In this document: piece after piece, positions 12,262-23,869 of the stretch
Layout: each line of letters opens with the position of its first letter
How positions within the stretch are numbered: the first letter of the stretch is position 1
From: Cryptomeria japonica
Lineage: Eukaryota; Streptophyta; Pinopsida; Cupressales; Cupressaceae
DNA: 64,000 nucleotides
Direction: 5' to 3'
Assembly (NCBI RefSeq): GCF_030272615.1
Contig: NC_081409.1
Location: forward strand, 24,262,406 to 24,326,405
Made by a program: the position numbers and the translations under genes
Notes under the pieces: model-generated
What the model was told of the DNA's origin: nothing
Databases searched by the model: none
What the model saw: only the letters and a program-made list of their open reading frames with translations

Positions 12262-13215
12262 ATAAGCCCTCCTCTAAAGAAGAGTTCTTGAAACAATTTA
12301 ATTCAAACTTTGATTCTCTTGTAGCTTCAAAATTTGAGTTTCCTTTAGCTGATGAAGGTGGGACCTTAGCCCTGCCTTTTGATTAATCAGTTATGCTAAT
12401 TCATAATAAACACTTCCATATTCCTGGAAGTTATTTCTCCATAATAACATCTACACTTCACTCCATTTCATTTTCATATCTTCCGTATCACTTCACCTCA
12501 CTTCACGTTCATCCACTTTTTTCAATTTTATCATTAAGTTAACTACATGTATGTTTAAAGGACTCTGACATGCATCACGCTGCATCATTCCAGGTACGTC
12601 ACAAATTGACGCTTGTATTATTTCCTGTTAGATTCATTCATTATCTACATTAAAATTTTCATGTATATTCCTCATCGCCTTGCTATAATTTTTGTTTTGC
12701 CATGGTAGGGCACTTGGCACACTTTTGGTTGGGGGGAGTATACCATGATTTGATTCATTCCTACATGTGATTTGACTTTTCCGTGTCCTACGTCATCAAT
12801 ACTTTGTATCGCTTTTTATGAAAATTAAATTTTAAGATAAGTGAATAAAGTGATTATGACATTTTATGCACGCAATTTTTTTTAAAGCCCTTGCACGAGT
12901 TGCCTTTCTAGATTAATTCTGCCACCTTTATGAGTCATAATTACACTATCTTGTCACCCTTGTGGTTGCCAATCGTTGTTCTTAGTTATAGTTATTTTCG
13001 GTCAAAAAGGGTTTTCTTTGAAAAATAACAAGTTATGAGCTACAAGAGACTCTGGTAAGAAGTTAAAACAGAAGGTTGCAGGATATTGTACAACCACGCT
13101 GAAAGAGCACAATGGGGGATCTTTGATAAGGCACGAACCTAGAGTTCATACCTCTATTTTGTAGGATCAAGTATGTCGTCAAGAGTTTGTTCAGAGTGGG
13201 TGGTTGAAATAATTT
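12262..13215 (+). other. Gypsy spacer between integrase and 3' ORF
   Basis: No credible coding sequence. At about 12724-12742 lies TTTTGGTTGGGGGGAGTATA, a G-rich block of the kind seen after pol in plant OTA gypsy elements. The rest is AT-rich leader-like DNA before the 3' ORF. Confidence 0.45.
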
Positions 13216-15158
13216 TTGAAGTTGGATGATTTTAATGAAGAAATAGCCACTGAGTTTGCCATGACATTCTCTAATGGAGAAGCAAATGTTAAAGGACTGA
13301 GCGTTTTGTCCATTGAAGAAAGGATTGCGGAAGTGACCGGTTTACCTATTGAAGGAGAAAAGTATCTAGAATCAAAGCACGCCAGGAGTGCTCGAGCAGA
13401 AATTAGAAGACCCAGAGATCATCCACTGATTGTTGATAAGCAGGGGGCTAGAAGAATTTCTTTACCAGATAAATGGATGGAAGCGATTGTTCACATAATT
13501 AAGAATTTAACATGTGAGGGGAGGCAGTCCTGTTTGCACTCAATTCACTTCAAGCTGCTTAGCCATCTCAGGCATGGAGTTAGGATGAATGTTCCAAATG
13601 TGTTGTATAACCTCCTAATGATCATGACTGCTGAAATCCAAAAAGGTAGGTCAAATTCAGTCTCCCACCATTGTTTAATAAAATTATTAGAAGAACTGTT
13701 ATTGAGGGATTTTTCTTAGTTGTCCTGCGTGAATTTATGGCAGAAAATTATAAGGGCCAGAAAAGGGTTTCTGAAAAAGAGACTAGGGTTTACAAGAAGA
13801 AAAGGAAAACCACTCATGGAGCCTCAAGTTCTAAGGATATCTCTGCTACAGAATTTCCTGCAGCAAAAGAAATCCCTAGCAATGTTAAGCCAATTCTTGT
13901 AGTATCTACTGGAGATATTTTAATGGACATTTCTATAAAACCTAGGGCTTCTACTCAAAGGGGAAAGGGTAAGCCAATAAAGTCAACTGGGGTTGAAATT
14001 GTAGAAGAAAACCCTAGTATGGAGAATCCTGTGAGATTCCAACAGAAGCAAGGTGGGAGGCAGAAATTCGATGAGGAATTGGAAGAAGAAACTTTATTCC
14101 TTGGGAGGAAAAACTTGGGAGTTGCAAAACCTCTTGAGTTTAAAAAGAGTACAAAGAAAACTAAATTTGTTAAAACCCATAGGAGTGTTCCAACTGAGTT
14201 TCAGAGAAGAAGTCATAGGCTTAAAGGAAGGCCCAAGAAAAAATCAAATGTGAAATCCAAAGGACCTATTCAAGTTGATTCCTCAAACTTAGTTTCTCAA
14301 ACCCCTGAGTCTAAAGAAAAAGTTGAGCATGAGGGGGAAATGAGTGTAGATTCTGAAAAAAATCAAACTTCTAAGGAAAAATAGAACATTGAAGAACAAC
14401 AAGAAGTTCAAGAAGGACAATATAGTGATGAAGGATGGATGGGTTAGATAATTTGGAAAGAAGTAGAAAGGATAATTGAACAGGAAAAGGGCACATAATT
14501 TGCAACAATTGCTTCTGTGATAGGACATGAGGGAGTTCCTACAGTGGAAAGGCAAAACTCTGTCATTGCACAAGAAACACAACAAGAAAAAATGCAGCAG
14601 ACCCTTGGAGTTGAGCAAGAAGTAACTCCTACAAAAGAACAAGAAAATGAGGTAAGGCAAGCAAAAACTCCTGCATAGGAACCAATAAATGTACAAATGG
14701 CAGAGAAAAGACAATTGACTGAGGAACAGAGGAAAGGAAAGAAGATTCTTTAGGTAGTTAGGCATAGGCCTACTTCTTTTTCTTGGATGATAGTTGCATT
14801 TGATTTATATCAGGATATGTTGGATAAGAAAGAAGAATGGTAAAATGAGAAGCGTCAACTACATAAGAAAATTAAGAAAAAAGATGAAGAGATTGCCACT
14901 CTTAAAGGGAAAATAGACACTGTGGTGACTATGGTGCCTAACATTCTTGAGTGTAGACCACCACCTAGGGTCTATGCCATGTATTTAAAGGAATGCTTCC
15001 TCACTTTCAAAATGTCTAGTGTTCCTTCAGATCGAGATCATTCCTTGGAAACTGCTCAGGAATTTTATCAGGTTTATCACGACTCTCCTATTGTAATTAG
15101 AAAATTGCTTTGCAAATTTTATTCGCACAGCTATGCAGTACCTGATGATAGAGAATGA
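13216..15158 (+). pseudogene. Gypsy extra 3' ORF
   Basis: Open pieces at 13216-13719, 13671-14384 and 14922-15158. The first holds FAMTFSNGEA, the 'IEERIAEVTGLPIEGEKY' block and 'LRHGVRMNVPNVLYNLL', a pattern like the extra-ORF domain ('putative plant transposon protein') of plant gypsy elements. The second is strongly basic with many KKR/RRKGK clusters, perhaps nuclear targeting. The third is unassigned. Such ORFs sit between pol and the 3' LTR; their function is not known. The G-x-P block recalls 'GLPSTGSK' in elements B and C. Broken. Confidence 0.6.
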
Positions 15159-15199
15159 AACCCTCTGCTATAAATTGGTGACATACATTTGAGGGCATT

Positions 15200-15965
15200 A
15201 GAATATTAATAAATATTGTTACCTGTTGGAAGGTTGCACTTTTAAAGAAAAAACTCTCAATTAAGAGAGAGCACCAAATCCTTGTTCTTTTGGATGTAAA
15301 TCTTGTTGATTTGCTCCAGCTCCTCCATAATGAATTTGGAGGTACCATTGTTGCTGCTCCTACTTCTAGTTCTAGAACTAGGACCAGTGGTTTTGCTATC
15401 TCTAGCAGCCATATCTTCCCCTCCAAGATCTTTCATCAGTTCACTGTGGTAGGATATGTAATCAACAACCATGGCATTAATCTTTTCAAGCCCCTCTATG
15501 CTATTATTCATGGCTTCTTTGCTTATGTCAACTAGGTTCTTGAGATTTTTCTTAATCTCAGCCATGGACTACTCCACCTTTTTAATCATTTGTTCATGAT
15601 TTCATTTCATCACCTCAACGTCCTAGGAGAGTTTTTGGGTCATAATCGTGAGTTTCTCAGGTTTGCTAGGCTTAGGGGAAGCAGTGAAGATATCAATAAT
15701 CTCTTTAACCCCCATTTTGAGGGTATCAATTTCTCAATCAACTCACTTCCATCAGCTCTCCTGGCTTCTAGTAGCTTCCATAACCAGATTCATTAGGTTA
15801 CCAGTCTTCTGAATTGCACTGTTCTCTTTATTGGCTATGGTCCCCTATTTTTCTTCCAGGATATTGATAGGTATGTCCAATTTACTTCCCTAATCCGTAA
15901 TCTTTGGGCTATAGTCCTTAGCCACCAACTTTTTCTTTTTAGAGATGTTATTCCTTATATACATA
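15200..15965 (-). pseudogene. Inverted fragment of a coiled-coil retroelement ORF
   Basis: Minus-strand coding-like sequence, with the clearest open piece at 15257-15565. The product is rich in Lys, Glu, Ile and Asn with heptad spacing, then an SRTRSRSSNNG basic patch. It has the look of the C-terminal part of a gypsy extra 3' ORF but runs opposite to the one just upstream. An inversion or a second element fragment would explain it. Broken. Confidence 0.45.
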
Positions 15966-16994
15966 TAAATTATTAGATAAATTTCATTAAGACTACTCTA
16001 CTTTCAAAAAATATTAAATAAAATATTTTAAAATAAAAATTAATTTATATTTTAAGAAAACATTAATATCCTATCAAATATATACCTCGTATATTATATT
16101 AATATATCTATAAACATCATTTACCTAAATTATAAAAACATAATATTTACCACTTAATAAATTATCCACAACCAATTTTTAATATCTTTTAATTAATATT
16201 TTTAAAAATCTATCTTCATCCTTTGTACAAAATAGGTCTAAAACCATCTTTCCTTTATGAGTGTATCTTTGTCTTCTCTTTAAAAAAAACTCCACAAGTT
16301 GTACAAATAAAACATAAAATAATAGCAAAGACAACTAAATTTACTTTTGTATATAACTATTTTAGGAAGACATTTATCTATCTCAATTCAGTTCTATATA
16401 CACTAACCACAGATTTGGCTATCAAATGTGTCTGCAAAGTGTGACATTATATTTCTAAGAAACACTTATATATGTCTATTATTTATATATATTTATTTTA
16501 TTTAATAAGGTTTCAGAATTAATCAAGGTATATTTTCAAAGTACAAAAATGAAAAATTGATAATTATGTTACCACTTTTGAAAGTTTCAACTATGGAATT
16601 TCGTTGATGATTAATGCAAGAACAAAATGGTCCTTCTAGCATTTGATGGGAACTTGACAACAATCTAGCTTTATATTTAGAGTATATTATGTCGTCTTTA
16701 ACTATTCTATATATTTATAATTTCATGGTTTGTCTCTCCTTTAAGTAATTCTTCCTATTTTATTTTATATTGATCGATGTTAATTACTATTGTATAAAAA
16801 ATATTTTTAATATTTTTTATTTTATTTTATTTCATTAAAGTTTTTTATTTAGATTTGGACATGTAATAATGTAAATGAAATGTTTAATTAAATCTAGGGT
16901 GACTATAAATAAATAGGAACATACAAATTTTGAGTGAAAAATATCTAAGATTTATAGTAAAAGAGAGAATATTTTAGTAAGAATTGTATACTAA
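15966..16994. other. AT-rich DNA without recognisable genes
   Basis: Very AT-rich, with many runs of A and T. One 73-codon open frame on + (16223-16444) has no recognisable motif and is likely chance. It ends at the GAGAG target site of element D. Confidence 0.6.
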
Positions 16995-16999
16995 GAGAG

Positions 17000-17255
17000 T
17001 GTTAATTAGAAATGAGAAGAGAAAACATATCTAACTAAAACAGAAGCAACATAAACACATAACACAAGTTTTAATGTGGTTCACCACTAAATGGCTACAT
17101 CCACTAGAAGCAGGGAAATATTATATATTATCCGTTATTCAATTACATCTCATATAAGGCTGCACACAACCATTTATATAATCATATTAGCTATGAAACA
17201 AAGAGTCTGGAGAAGGCAAACAGTCATGTGACCGTTGGGCTTCATATTCCCAACA
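17000..17255 (-). repeat. 3' LTR of element D
   Basis: From TGTTAATTAG to TTCCCAACA. The core block from 'CAAGTTTTAATGTGGTTCAC' to 'GGGCTTCATATTCCC' is shared with 19990-20260. The target duplication is GAGAG at 16995-16999. Confidence 0.85.
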
Positions 17256-17361
17256 ATCACCCCCGTGAAGGCCAACCGGCACAGCCATGCATGGTAACAT
17301 TCCCTGCATCTCCATTTTCGATCTTACATTCGAAACAAACCTTGAGAAGATTTCAATTTCG

Positions 17362-18705
17362 TCACACTCTGTCCAGCACACTCCGAATGAGTCGTCTCCG
17401 AATCAAATCAGAATTATAAACATCTTCTCGAACTACTTCACTCGACAATCCATAAACAAGAACACTACTTCTAGCAGGTTCAAAAAACATTCTTGTATCA
17501 TGGTCACCTGCTCCTGTGCTCCCCCGTAATAGAAAATCTAAAGTAATATCATATTGCTTATGGTCGTTGTTGACATAGGACAAAATCCCAACATAATACA
17601 TAGATTCCGACATCACTTAGGCAATATCATTCCTTTCATCCTCCATTCTAAATTCTAATGTGTCGCTAACAAGAAAGTTTGATCTATGATCTGAAATTTT
17701 GTACAAGCTTTGGTTAGCGTAAATTTTCAAGTTGAGTGTTTGATTAGTGTCATATGCTCCCTATAAAGTTGAAAACAGATTACCGGGTTCTAATACCCCA
17801 ACATAAGACTCCCTATTCCATTGCACACCATCATCACTAGAATCCGGATCATCAATTGTCATGTTTGCACACCACATGCCATCTTCTACAGGTGTATCAT
17901 ATCCTTGTAATTTATGATTCATTGAATTATTAAAAGTAAATTGTATATTAGCGTGCCTATTCTCTGCACGCAATTGTTGCCACATTGCACTATGCATGAT
18001 AATGGACACCCCAAACATTATTAGATTTCCAATTCGATCAACCCAATCATTTATAGCAACAGAGTGCCTTGTTTCTTGTCGTGCAATGTCTGCCTTGGGA
18101 GAATAACTTAAGTGCTCGATCTCCCAGCTCAATTTGGAAGCCACTCGATCATGGTGCCATGCTTCATCTCAACTGTATTTAGCCTTTTGTTTCAAATACC
18201 GAGCGGGAGTGATCAAACCGGCGTCTATAATATCATTGTTTCTGAAACTTCGCTCGAGCAAATCCAACACATTTCTCGTTTTAGCAGGATCCCGCTTCGA
18301 ATGCTTGGCTGCAATTTCAGGAAACGCCATTGGAGTCACAATCTCCCGTCCAGGCAACATAGCCCCGATAAAGAAGATATATAACAAAGAAGAAGATAAA
18401 AAACTGCTCATTTTCTTATGATTATTCCCAGGCAAATGGTTGTTCTCCGACATCCACCGAAGCCTGCTCAACGTATCTTGTAGAAACCAGGCTAGAGCAC
18501 AGCTACGCTTGATTACTTTTTTAGACACTTTCTTCCCATTCTCTGTCTCTCCATCAATACTGCCATTCAAGAAAACCGCTAAAACATTACCACTACGGAA
18601 ACTAATTTCCTTCCACAGAGTTTTAAGGATGAAATTAAAACTCTTAATAGCATAACCAGCTGCCACAGCGACCAGAAATTCCACCCATCCCGTCATGACT
18701 CTCAT
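17362..18705 (-). pseudogene. Element D cargo: unrecognised ORFs
   Basis: Minus-strand open stretches at 18169-18705 (178 codons), 17761-18144 (127) and 17362-17616 (84). The first has a hydrophobic N-terminus (VEFLVAVAAGYAIKSFNFIL) and a second hydrophobic stretch (SSLLYIFFIGAML), so membrane association is possible. The second has a DRIGNLIMFGVSIIM segment and an acidic DDPDSSDDG patch. The third includes YNSDLIRRRLIRS. I do not recognise the family. The composition looks like a real protein, not chance. It could be a captured host gene or a lineage-specific retroelement gene. Broken. Confidence 0.4.
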
Positions 18706-19329
18706 CTTGCTGGGCGGACACCGGTGAAGCCTAATACTAAGATTCGAACACCCATCCCATCATGACTTTAATCTTTCCTTTGTCCACCTCTTCGCATATT
18801 CTCTCAGACTGAGGATTTACACCTTCTTGAGGACTCTCAACAAGGCCGTAAGATTTCCACGATTTCAGCAAATTCGAATGTTGCTATTCACAATGACTTT
18901 GACCAGTTCTCTCCATCCCGTGCACAACAATCTATCCTCCCGTCTCTCTCTCAAGACCTTTCTTCACCCACACAGGCGTTTCAAGAAAGCTGTGAGCTTT
19001 CACTTTCGCAGTTACAAGAATACAAGGAAGATCCATTCCCGCGGTCACACATCCCCGCTACACACTCCTGCAGCACATCCGACCCACCATAATTCCTAGG
19101 CTTCTCCGTGGGACTTTCTATCTTCTGCGACTCTGCCGCAAGGATCTCTTTGCTCTACTCCAAGGAATCATCCAAAGGCCTTGCCGCCTTCTTGATCTCC
19201 TCTTGCGATTTTTCCATGCCAAATTTATAGTCTTCTGGCTAAACGACTAAGCTTTCTCTTTTTGGTCGTTGCTCAAACCCACTATGCACCTGTGGAGGAA
19301 CAAATGATATCTCATCCACGTCCACAGAA

Positions 19330-19953
19330 TCTGAAACATTCTCTAATGTGGTAAAAATTGTATCGAGGGCAGCCAATTCCTTTTTCAGCTCTTTCATTTC
19401 TTTTTCCTGCAGAAAACTTCCACTCTTTCCTAAATTTCTCTCACAAATTTGCCACTACATCTTCGAGACTATATATTTGCTATGTGAGAATAAAATTTTC
19501 TTCCGGCAGTCTCTCAATTCGTTCGTACATATAATCTTTTGAGCTGTAGGCCTCACCTTCTTCAGGGTCATCTTCATTTGCCAGTTTCGAGACTGCATCC
19601 TCCTCACCTCGGGAGGCATCTTCCTTATCTTGGAAGGAAAACAAACTTGTCATTTCTTCTTCAAACAATGGATACAACAAACCCTCTTCTTCTTCAGCCG
19701 AAGTCTCCTCCTTTTTCCAGCCATCCTACCAATGAACATGATGTTTTGTTTCAACCTCCACTTGGACATCACTCTCTACCGAGTCTAGACTGCCAAAAAA
19801 TATTTCGATGACTGATTCGGCTTCATTGTCTGATTCAACCTCATCATCTGAAACTTCAGCCTGTTTGTTGATAACATAAAAGCACACAACTCCGGGTTCG
19901 AACAAAAAATAAGGGCATCCATCTCTAGGATCAACCACCCTATCGAATCCCAT
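19330..19953 (-). pseudogene. Element D leading ORF: acidic, Gag-position protein
   Basis: The first coding-like region after the primer site. It starts MGFDRVVDPRDGCPYFLFEP (19953 leftwards), then is dominated by Asp and Glu (EVSDDEVESDNEAESV). It continues through 19680-19480 (KEDASRGEEDAVSKLANEDD) and on into a Lys/Glu helix-forming stretch. The position is that of gag but there is no zinc knuckle. Function unknown. Broken. Confidence 0.4.
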
Positions 19954-19975
19954 CTCTGCTCAACATTTCACCATA

Positions 19976-19987
19976 GCTCTAATACCA
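19976..19987 (-). promoter_or_regulatory. Primer binding site of element D
   Basis: The minus strand reads TGGTATTAGAGC, one base off the initiator tRNA-Met complement used by A, B and the array element, two bases inside the 5' LTR. Confidence 0.75.
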
Positions 19988-19989
19988 AT

Positions 19990-20260
19990 TGTTAATTATA
20001 AACGAGCAGAGAAACCATATTTAAGAACTCCAAACAGAATACAAAAACAAAAACAACATAACTCACATAGCGCAAGTTTTAATGTGGTTCACCACTAAAT
20101 GGCTACATCCACTAGGAGGCAAATATTATATATTATCCATTATCTAGTTACACCTCATACAAGGTTGCACACAACTATTTATATAATCGTATTAGCGATG
20201 AAATAGAGAGTCTAGAGAAGGCAAACAGTCATGTGACTGTTGGGCTTCATATTCCCAATG
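19990..20260 (-). repeat. 5' LTR of element D
   Basis: Starts TGTTAATTATAAAC and ends at TTCCCAATG, where the partner LTR has TTCCCAACA. The duplicated GAGAG follows at 20261-20265. Confidence 0.82.
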
Positions 20261-20265
20261 GAGAG

Positions 20266-20984
20266 GTATAATTATCTATGGTTTCATGACAATACATGAT
20301 ATAGGATGTGTTTGCTAAGTGATTCTATCTCAAGTTTCGGCATTCTATATGTTTTGATAAATTTTTTTTTTTTCTTAAATATTAAGAAAGTTAACTTAAA
20401 TTCAATCTAATGTAAATTAAATAATTTTGAGAATTGATTCAATATATAAAGCAAGACAAATTCTTAAATTTTTTCTTATGAAAAAGAAATAAAAAACCCA
20501 AAAATTGATCAAATTTACAATAAAGTTATTAATAAACCACTAAAAAATATATTTAACAAACAAACCTTGTACTATTAAAAAATATTTACAATCAATATTT
20601 ATTAATACATTTAATTAATTTTATCAATTGAATTTCTAACATCTTAGAATAAATGACTAATGAATTAATAATATAATTACAATCGTATTTTTTAAAACAG
20701 TATTTAATAAATAAAAATTTGTTGAATATTTCTGTATCTAATCAACTTAAACATTATGCTATTCAATAGCGTAATAGTCAACAGTAATTCTTCTAAAAAT
20801 ATTAGCGAATAGTGATTTTAGTTTTGTTATTATAATGTTGAGATAAAAACAATTTGATATTACTTTCAGAATATGCTTATGGAGTCCATAATATTTAGAA
20901 GCAACTAAAGTGGATGGAATTGTTTCACATATGTCATGCAGGCCATCAGGTAGGTTTCTGTATTGAAATTTTCTGTTAGTAGCC
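20266..20984. other. AT-rich DNA upstream of the host-gene fragment
   Basis: No gene seen. It may hold the promoter of the + strand gene at 20985, but I cannot pick a convincing TATA box among the many AT runs. The 75-codon minus-strand frame at 20759-20986 is probably chance. Confidence 0.5.
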
Positions 20985-21715
20985 ATGAGTTGTTGTTGCT
21001 GGCGAAAAAGAAAGCCTGGTGGCTCCCATCACACTGGGAAAAAGCTTTCAACGGATCCATCGACTTGTTGTTGGTGGAAGTTGAGGAAGGCTGATAGCTC
21101 CCATGACACTGCAGTACTTGAAACTGATCCCCTCATTGAAACTCCAAATAAGCCATCAACAGATCAAAGTCTCACATGTTCATCCACAATATCTTCGAAT
21201 TCTCAACAGCCACCACCAAATTTGGAAGAGGTTTTGAGAAGTTTCAAAGACCTGGACATTACAAGTCAGGCGGATGCCTTCATCCATGCCATTGAACAAT
21301 ACCTCGAAGGAGCGACCGTTCAAAAGGTTGGCCATAAACTTCATTTCTTGTTTTTCCAGAGAAAACTAAATATTTACAGGTCAATATCGTTTTAAGTTCA
21401 TTTTTGTTGTCTTGACAGAATGCACCGGATACTCCAACCGCAAGTCCTTCTAATACCGACAAGTTGACAAACTGGGATTCCTTTCTTCAGAGCGGGTCCG
21501 AATTTCTCAAATTTGTCAGTGATCATACAGAAAAAAATGACAAACATGTGGGTATTCTTTCCCAACTTTTCAGTAGCACTCACTATGTATTCGCTGTTAG
21601 TTTACAGGGTGACTCTTTTCTGTCAGGAGAAGCAACAAAAATTGCAGGAAAAGTGCTTCAGAAAATTGGGCACCTGCATTGGGCAGTTGTTGGGCTTTCT
21701 ATTGTGGCATATCTA
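20985..21715 (+). pseudogene. 5' fragment of an unidentified host gene, cut by an LTR
   Basis: Exon 1 (20985-21326, 114 codons, phase 0) starts MSCCCWRKRKPGG. A 92-bp intron (21327-21418) runs from GT to TTGACAG, and exon 2 runs from 21419 until the LTR begins at 21716 after ...SIVAYL. The Cys-rich start could be lipidated, tethering the protein to a membrane. The middle is Ser/Thr/Pro-rich. Exon 2 is helical with a hydrophobic WAVVGLSIVAYL segment. Such a helical N-terminus recalls helical-bundle domains of plant immune proteins, but I cannot name the family. Frames are clean in both exons, unlike the nearby fossils, so this was probably a real gene. The rest is not seen in the window. Confidence 0.55.
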
Positions 21716-22204
21716 TGTTGGAAGACTTAATTTCTCCCACCATGCAGCAATCGAGTAACAGTTAAATGATGTTTTGTTGGATTTCATGGAAAATGCAGTT
21801 CCACCGCAACTGAGTCACCGTCATGCACTGTCACCGCCATGCTACAATTTGTGGCTTAGTTATATATTGATTCAAAAATAGATTTAGTTTGCATTGAGTT
21901 TAGATAAGCCCTTGTGCATGTAATGCATAAAATGTATGAAACAAATAGTGCTTCATCTCATTGTTTATCTGCCTATCATCACGTTGGCTGAATTTGCATG
22001 TAATGCATATCATAGTTTACTGTAACGGCCAAGTCGTCTATAAAAACATGGGCTTATTGCTCTCTAAGATTGAGCACGAGGTGAAGCCTGAGAAGAGGTA
22101 ATGTAATCTGTTTGAATTAATCAATAAAAAATCTTAAATTTCTATTTTGTGCAGCAGCACTATAATTCCTGTGTATGCTCTATTTTTGTATCCTCTGTTT
22201 TTCA
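21716..22204 (+). repeat. Array LTR 1
   Basis: Starts TGTTGGAAGACTTAATTTCT and ends CTGTTTTTCA, 489 bp. TATAAAA at 22039-22045 is a likely TATA box, and AATAAAAAATC near 22120 a poly(A)-signal candidate. It interrupts exon 2 of the host gene. Confidence 0.88.
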
Positions 22205-22207
22205 TAT

Positions 22208-22219
22208 TGGTATCAGAGC
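22208..22219 (+). promoter_or_regulatory. Primer binding site, array unit 1
   Basis: TGGTATCAGAGC three bases after LTR 1, complementary to initiator tRNA-Met. The same site follows the other two array LTRs at about 42618 and 45613. Confidence 0.9.
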
Positions 22220-23177
22220 TAGGTGAGAGGAGAAGGTCAGAATCTTGGGTGATAGGAAGACTACCAAAGAAAGGAGGCAGAGAAGGCTGAAGATCGAAAG
22301 GTTAAAGAAACCGCAGGAGAAAAATTTATTACCCAATATCATTGCATGGTCTGCATCCACAACAAAGAAGAAGAAAGTAAAAGTTTTTGCTACCTGAACA
22401 ATTACAACAGTCAAATTTTTTTGTTGTTCTAAGGTGAAAAGAGATCGGAGGAATAAGAAAAAGTTGCCAAAATAAGAGGCTACAATTAATTTGTGAGAAG
22501 ACAAATTGTGTAAAGAAGTCCCTGAAGTGAAGGAAGATTGTGAAGCTATAATATCAAGTAAAGTTTGGTAAACGAATGAAGAAAGTTGAACATGGAAAGG
22601 GGTCCACAGAAGTAGACAGCCGCAGCTGTCAAGTAACCAAGCACGGAAGGTAAGGAGGTTGTGAGAGAAGAGGCCGTGAGAATCACATAATTAATAAAGG
22701 AGATTATTCAGTTGTAGCTGGTTCAAAGGAGAATTAATTTATCAGAAGCCACTGAGGTTGTGAAGTCTGAAGATATTGGAGAAAAGAAAGAAAGAGATCG
22801 GTTCTGAAGAATTGAATGGTAAAGACATTGAAGAGATTGGTGTGAACGTAGCAATCATAAGGAGTCCACTATTTCCAAGAGCTTTGGAGATTGTAGAGAG
22901 TTGGAGATCATTTTAACAAGTCATGGTCATGCTGAAGCTATTGCTTAAGGAGGGAGAGCCTGCATTTCTAGTCATGCATGATGTCTAGAAGAGATCAAAA
23001 GTAAATTGAAGATTGAAAAAGAGCCTAAAGAGCTTAGAGATTAGGAGAAATTTGATTTTTGAAAAATAGAAAACCCAAATCCGGTTGTAGGTAATGTGAG
23101 GAAATTGTGATAGCAGGAAGGAGCAATTGAAAATAAGAGGAAATCTTGCAGAAGCAAAGAAAAATGATTAGTTTTTT

Positions 23178-23262
23178 GTGGTCATATGAAACCACTTGTA
23201 TGTTAGATTTGTGGTCAGCTAGAAACCACTTAGTGTGATGGTTCGTGGTAACTTAAAACCAC
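23178..23262 (+). repeat. Three consecutive GTGGT...ACCAC hairpins
   Basis: GTGGT pairs with ACCAC in three successive units: 23178-23195 (loop CATATGAA), 23211-23229 and 23245-23262. The same module recurs in interior 2 at about 43510 and again at about 44478, in both halves of its internal duplication, with the third hairpin partly decayed in each. Confidence 0.75.
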
Positions 23263-23819
23263 CTCAAATTTGTATTGGTTAGAGATAAGGTGCAAGATCC
23301 CAAGGTGATCATGACAAAGAGAAAGGTCTAAAGACTACTGGTTAAGTGTTTGAAGAAATTGTTGCAACAATTGAAGAATTTGGAGAACAATAAGAAAGCA
23401 GATGATGAGATAAAGTGTGTGTTTGAAGTCAAAAAAGAGAAAAAAGATCACAGCCACCAAGAGATAGAATATTATGGCAAAGTAGAAGTTGATCGAGTCA
23501 TAGCTGAAATAGTAAAGAAAGTTTCTTGTTTAATGTTAGAAGACAAGTAGGAAGATTGTGGCTGGTAAAAAGCCGCCATGAAAAGTAAGATAAAAAAGAT
23601 CTAGCAAGATGAAGAGGAAGTCTAGCAGTTGGAGGAAGTCAAAAGAAAGGAATGATCTGAAGATCAAGAGATGGTTAGAAATTATCAGGCAAATAAAATA
23701 TTGGAGAAAGTCAGAAGACTTGGTTATGGATATCAGAAAGAGACAAAATAAAAAGACTGTAGTCACTACCAAGGGACATTGAGTATGCTGAAGCATTCAT
23801 GGTCGAAATTAAAGGGGTG

Positions 23820-23869
23820 TGTTGGAAGACTTAATTTCTCCCACCATGTAGCAGTTGAGTAACAGTTAA
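23820..23869 (+). repeat. Array LTR 2, left part
   Basis: First 50 bp of the second LTR (TGTTGGAAGACTTAATTTCT...CAGTTAA). The DNA transposon enters at TTAA (23866-23869). Confidence 0.92.

Larger units (their letters stand above)
1..15158 (+). mobile_element. Broken Ty3/gypsy retrotransposon, host of element A
   Basis: A + strand gypsy fossil that enters from the left edge. Its parts run in order: end of Gag and protease (75-700), RT and RNase H (about 9060-10710), integrase (10718-12250) and an extra 3' ORF (13216-15158). Element A splits it between protease and RT; the host sequence resumes after the ATTTG duplication at 8973-8977. A small solo-LTR-like insert lies in integrase. The order PR-RT-RH-INT with an extra 3' ORF fits the plant OTA group (Athila/Tat-like). 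I see neither LTR, so the true ends are unknown. It is broken in many places and older than element A. Confidence 0.85.
17000..20260 (-). mobile_element. Element D: compact pol-less LTR element with unknown ORFs
   Basis: Terminal repeats at 17000-17255 and 19990-20260, flanked by GAGAG on both sides (16995-16999 and 20261-20265). A primer site like TGGTATTAGAGC (minus) lies inside the right LTR. A purine-rich tract, reading ACGGGGGTGAT on minus, abuts the left LTR, so the element is on minus. The 2.7-kb interior has coding-like ORFs but no gag, protease, RT or integrase that I can recognise. The LTRs differ by many substitutions and small indels (over 10 in 100 by eye), so it is old. Ends complete; ORFs broken. 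Confidence 0.85.
22205..23819 (+). other. Array interior 1 (non-coding, 1.6 kb)
   Basis: A purine-rich interior from the primer site to the tract AAATTAAAGGGGTG before LTR 2. Short open frames (for example 23350-23550, rich in Lys and Glu) are not conserved between the three interiors. Its clearest structure is a run of three small hairpins at 23178-23262. Confidence 0.75.
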
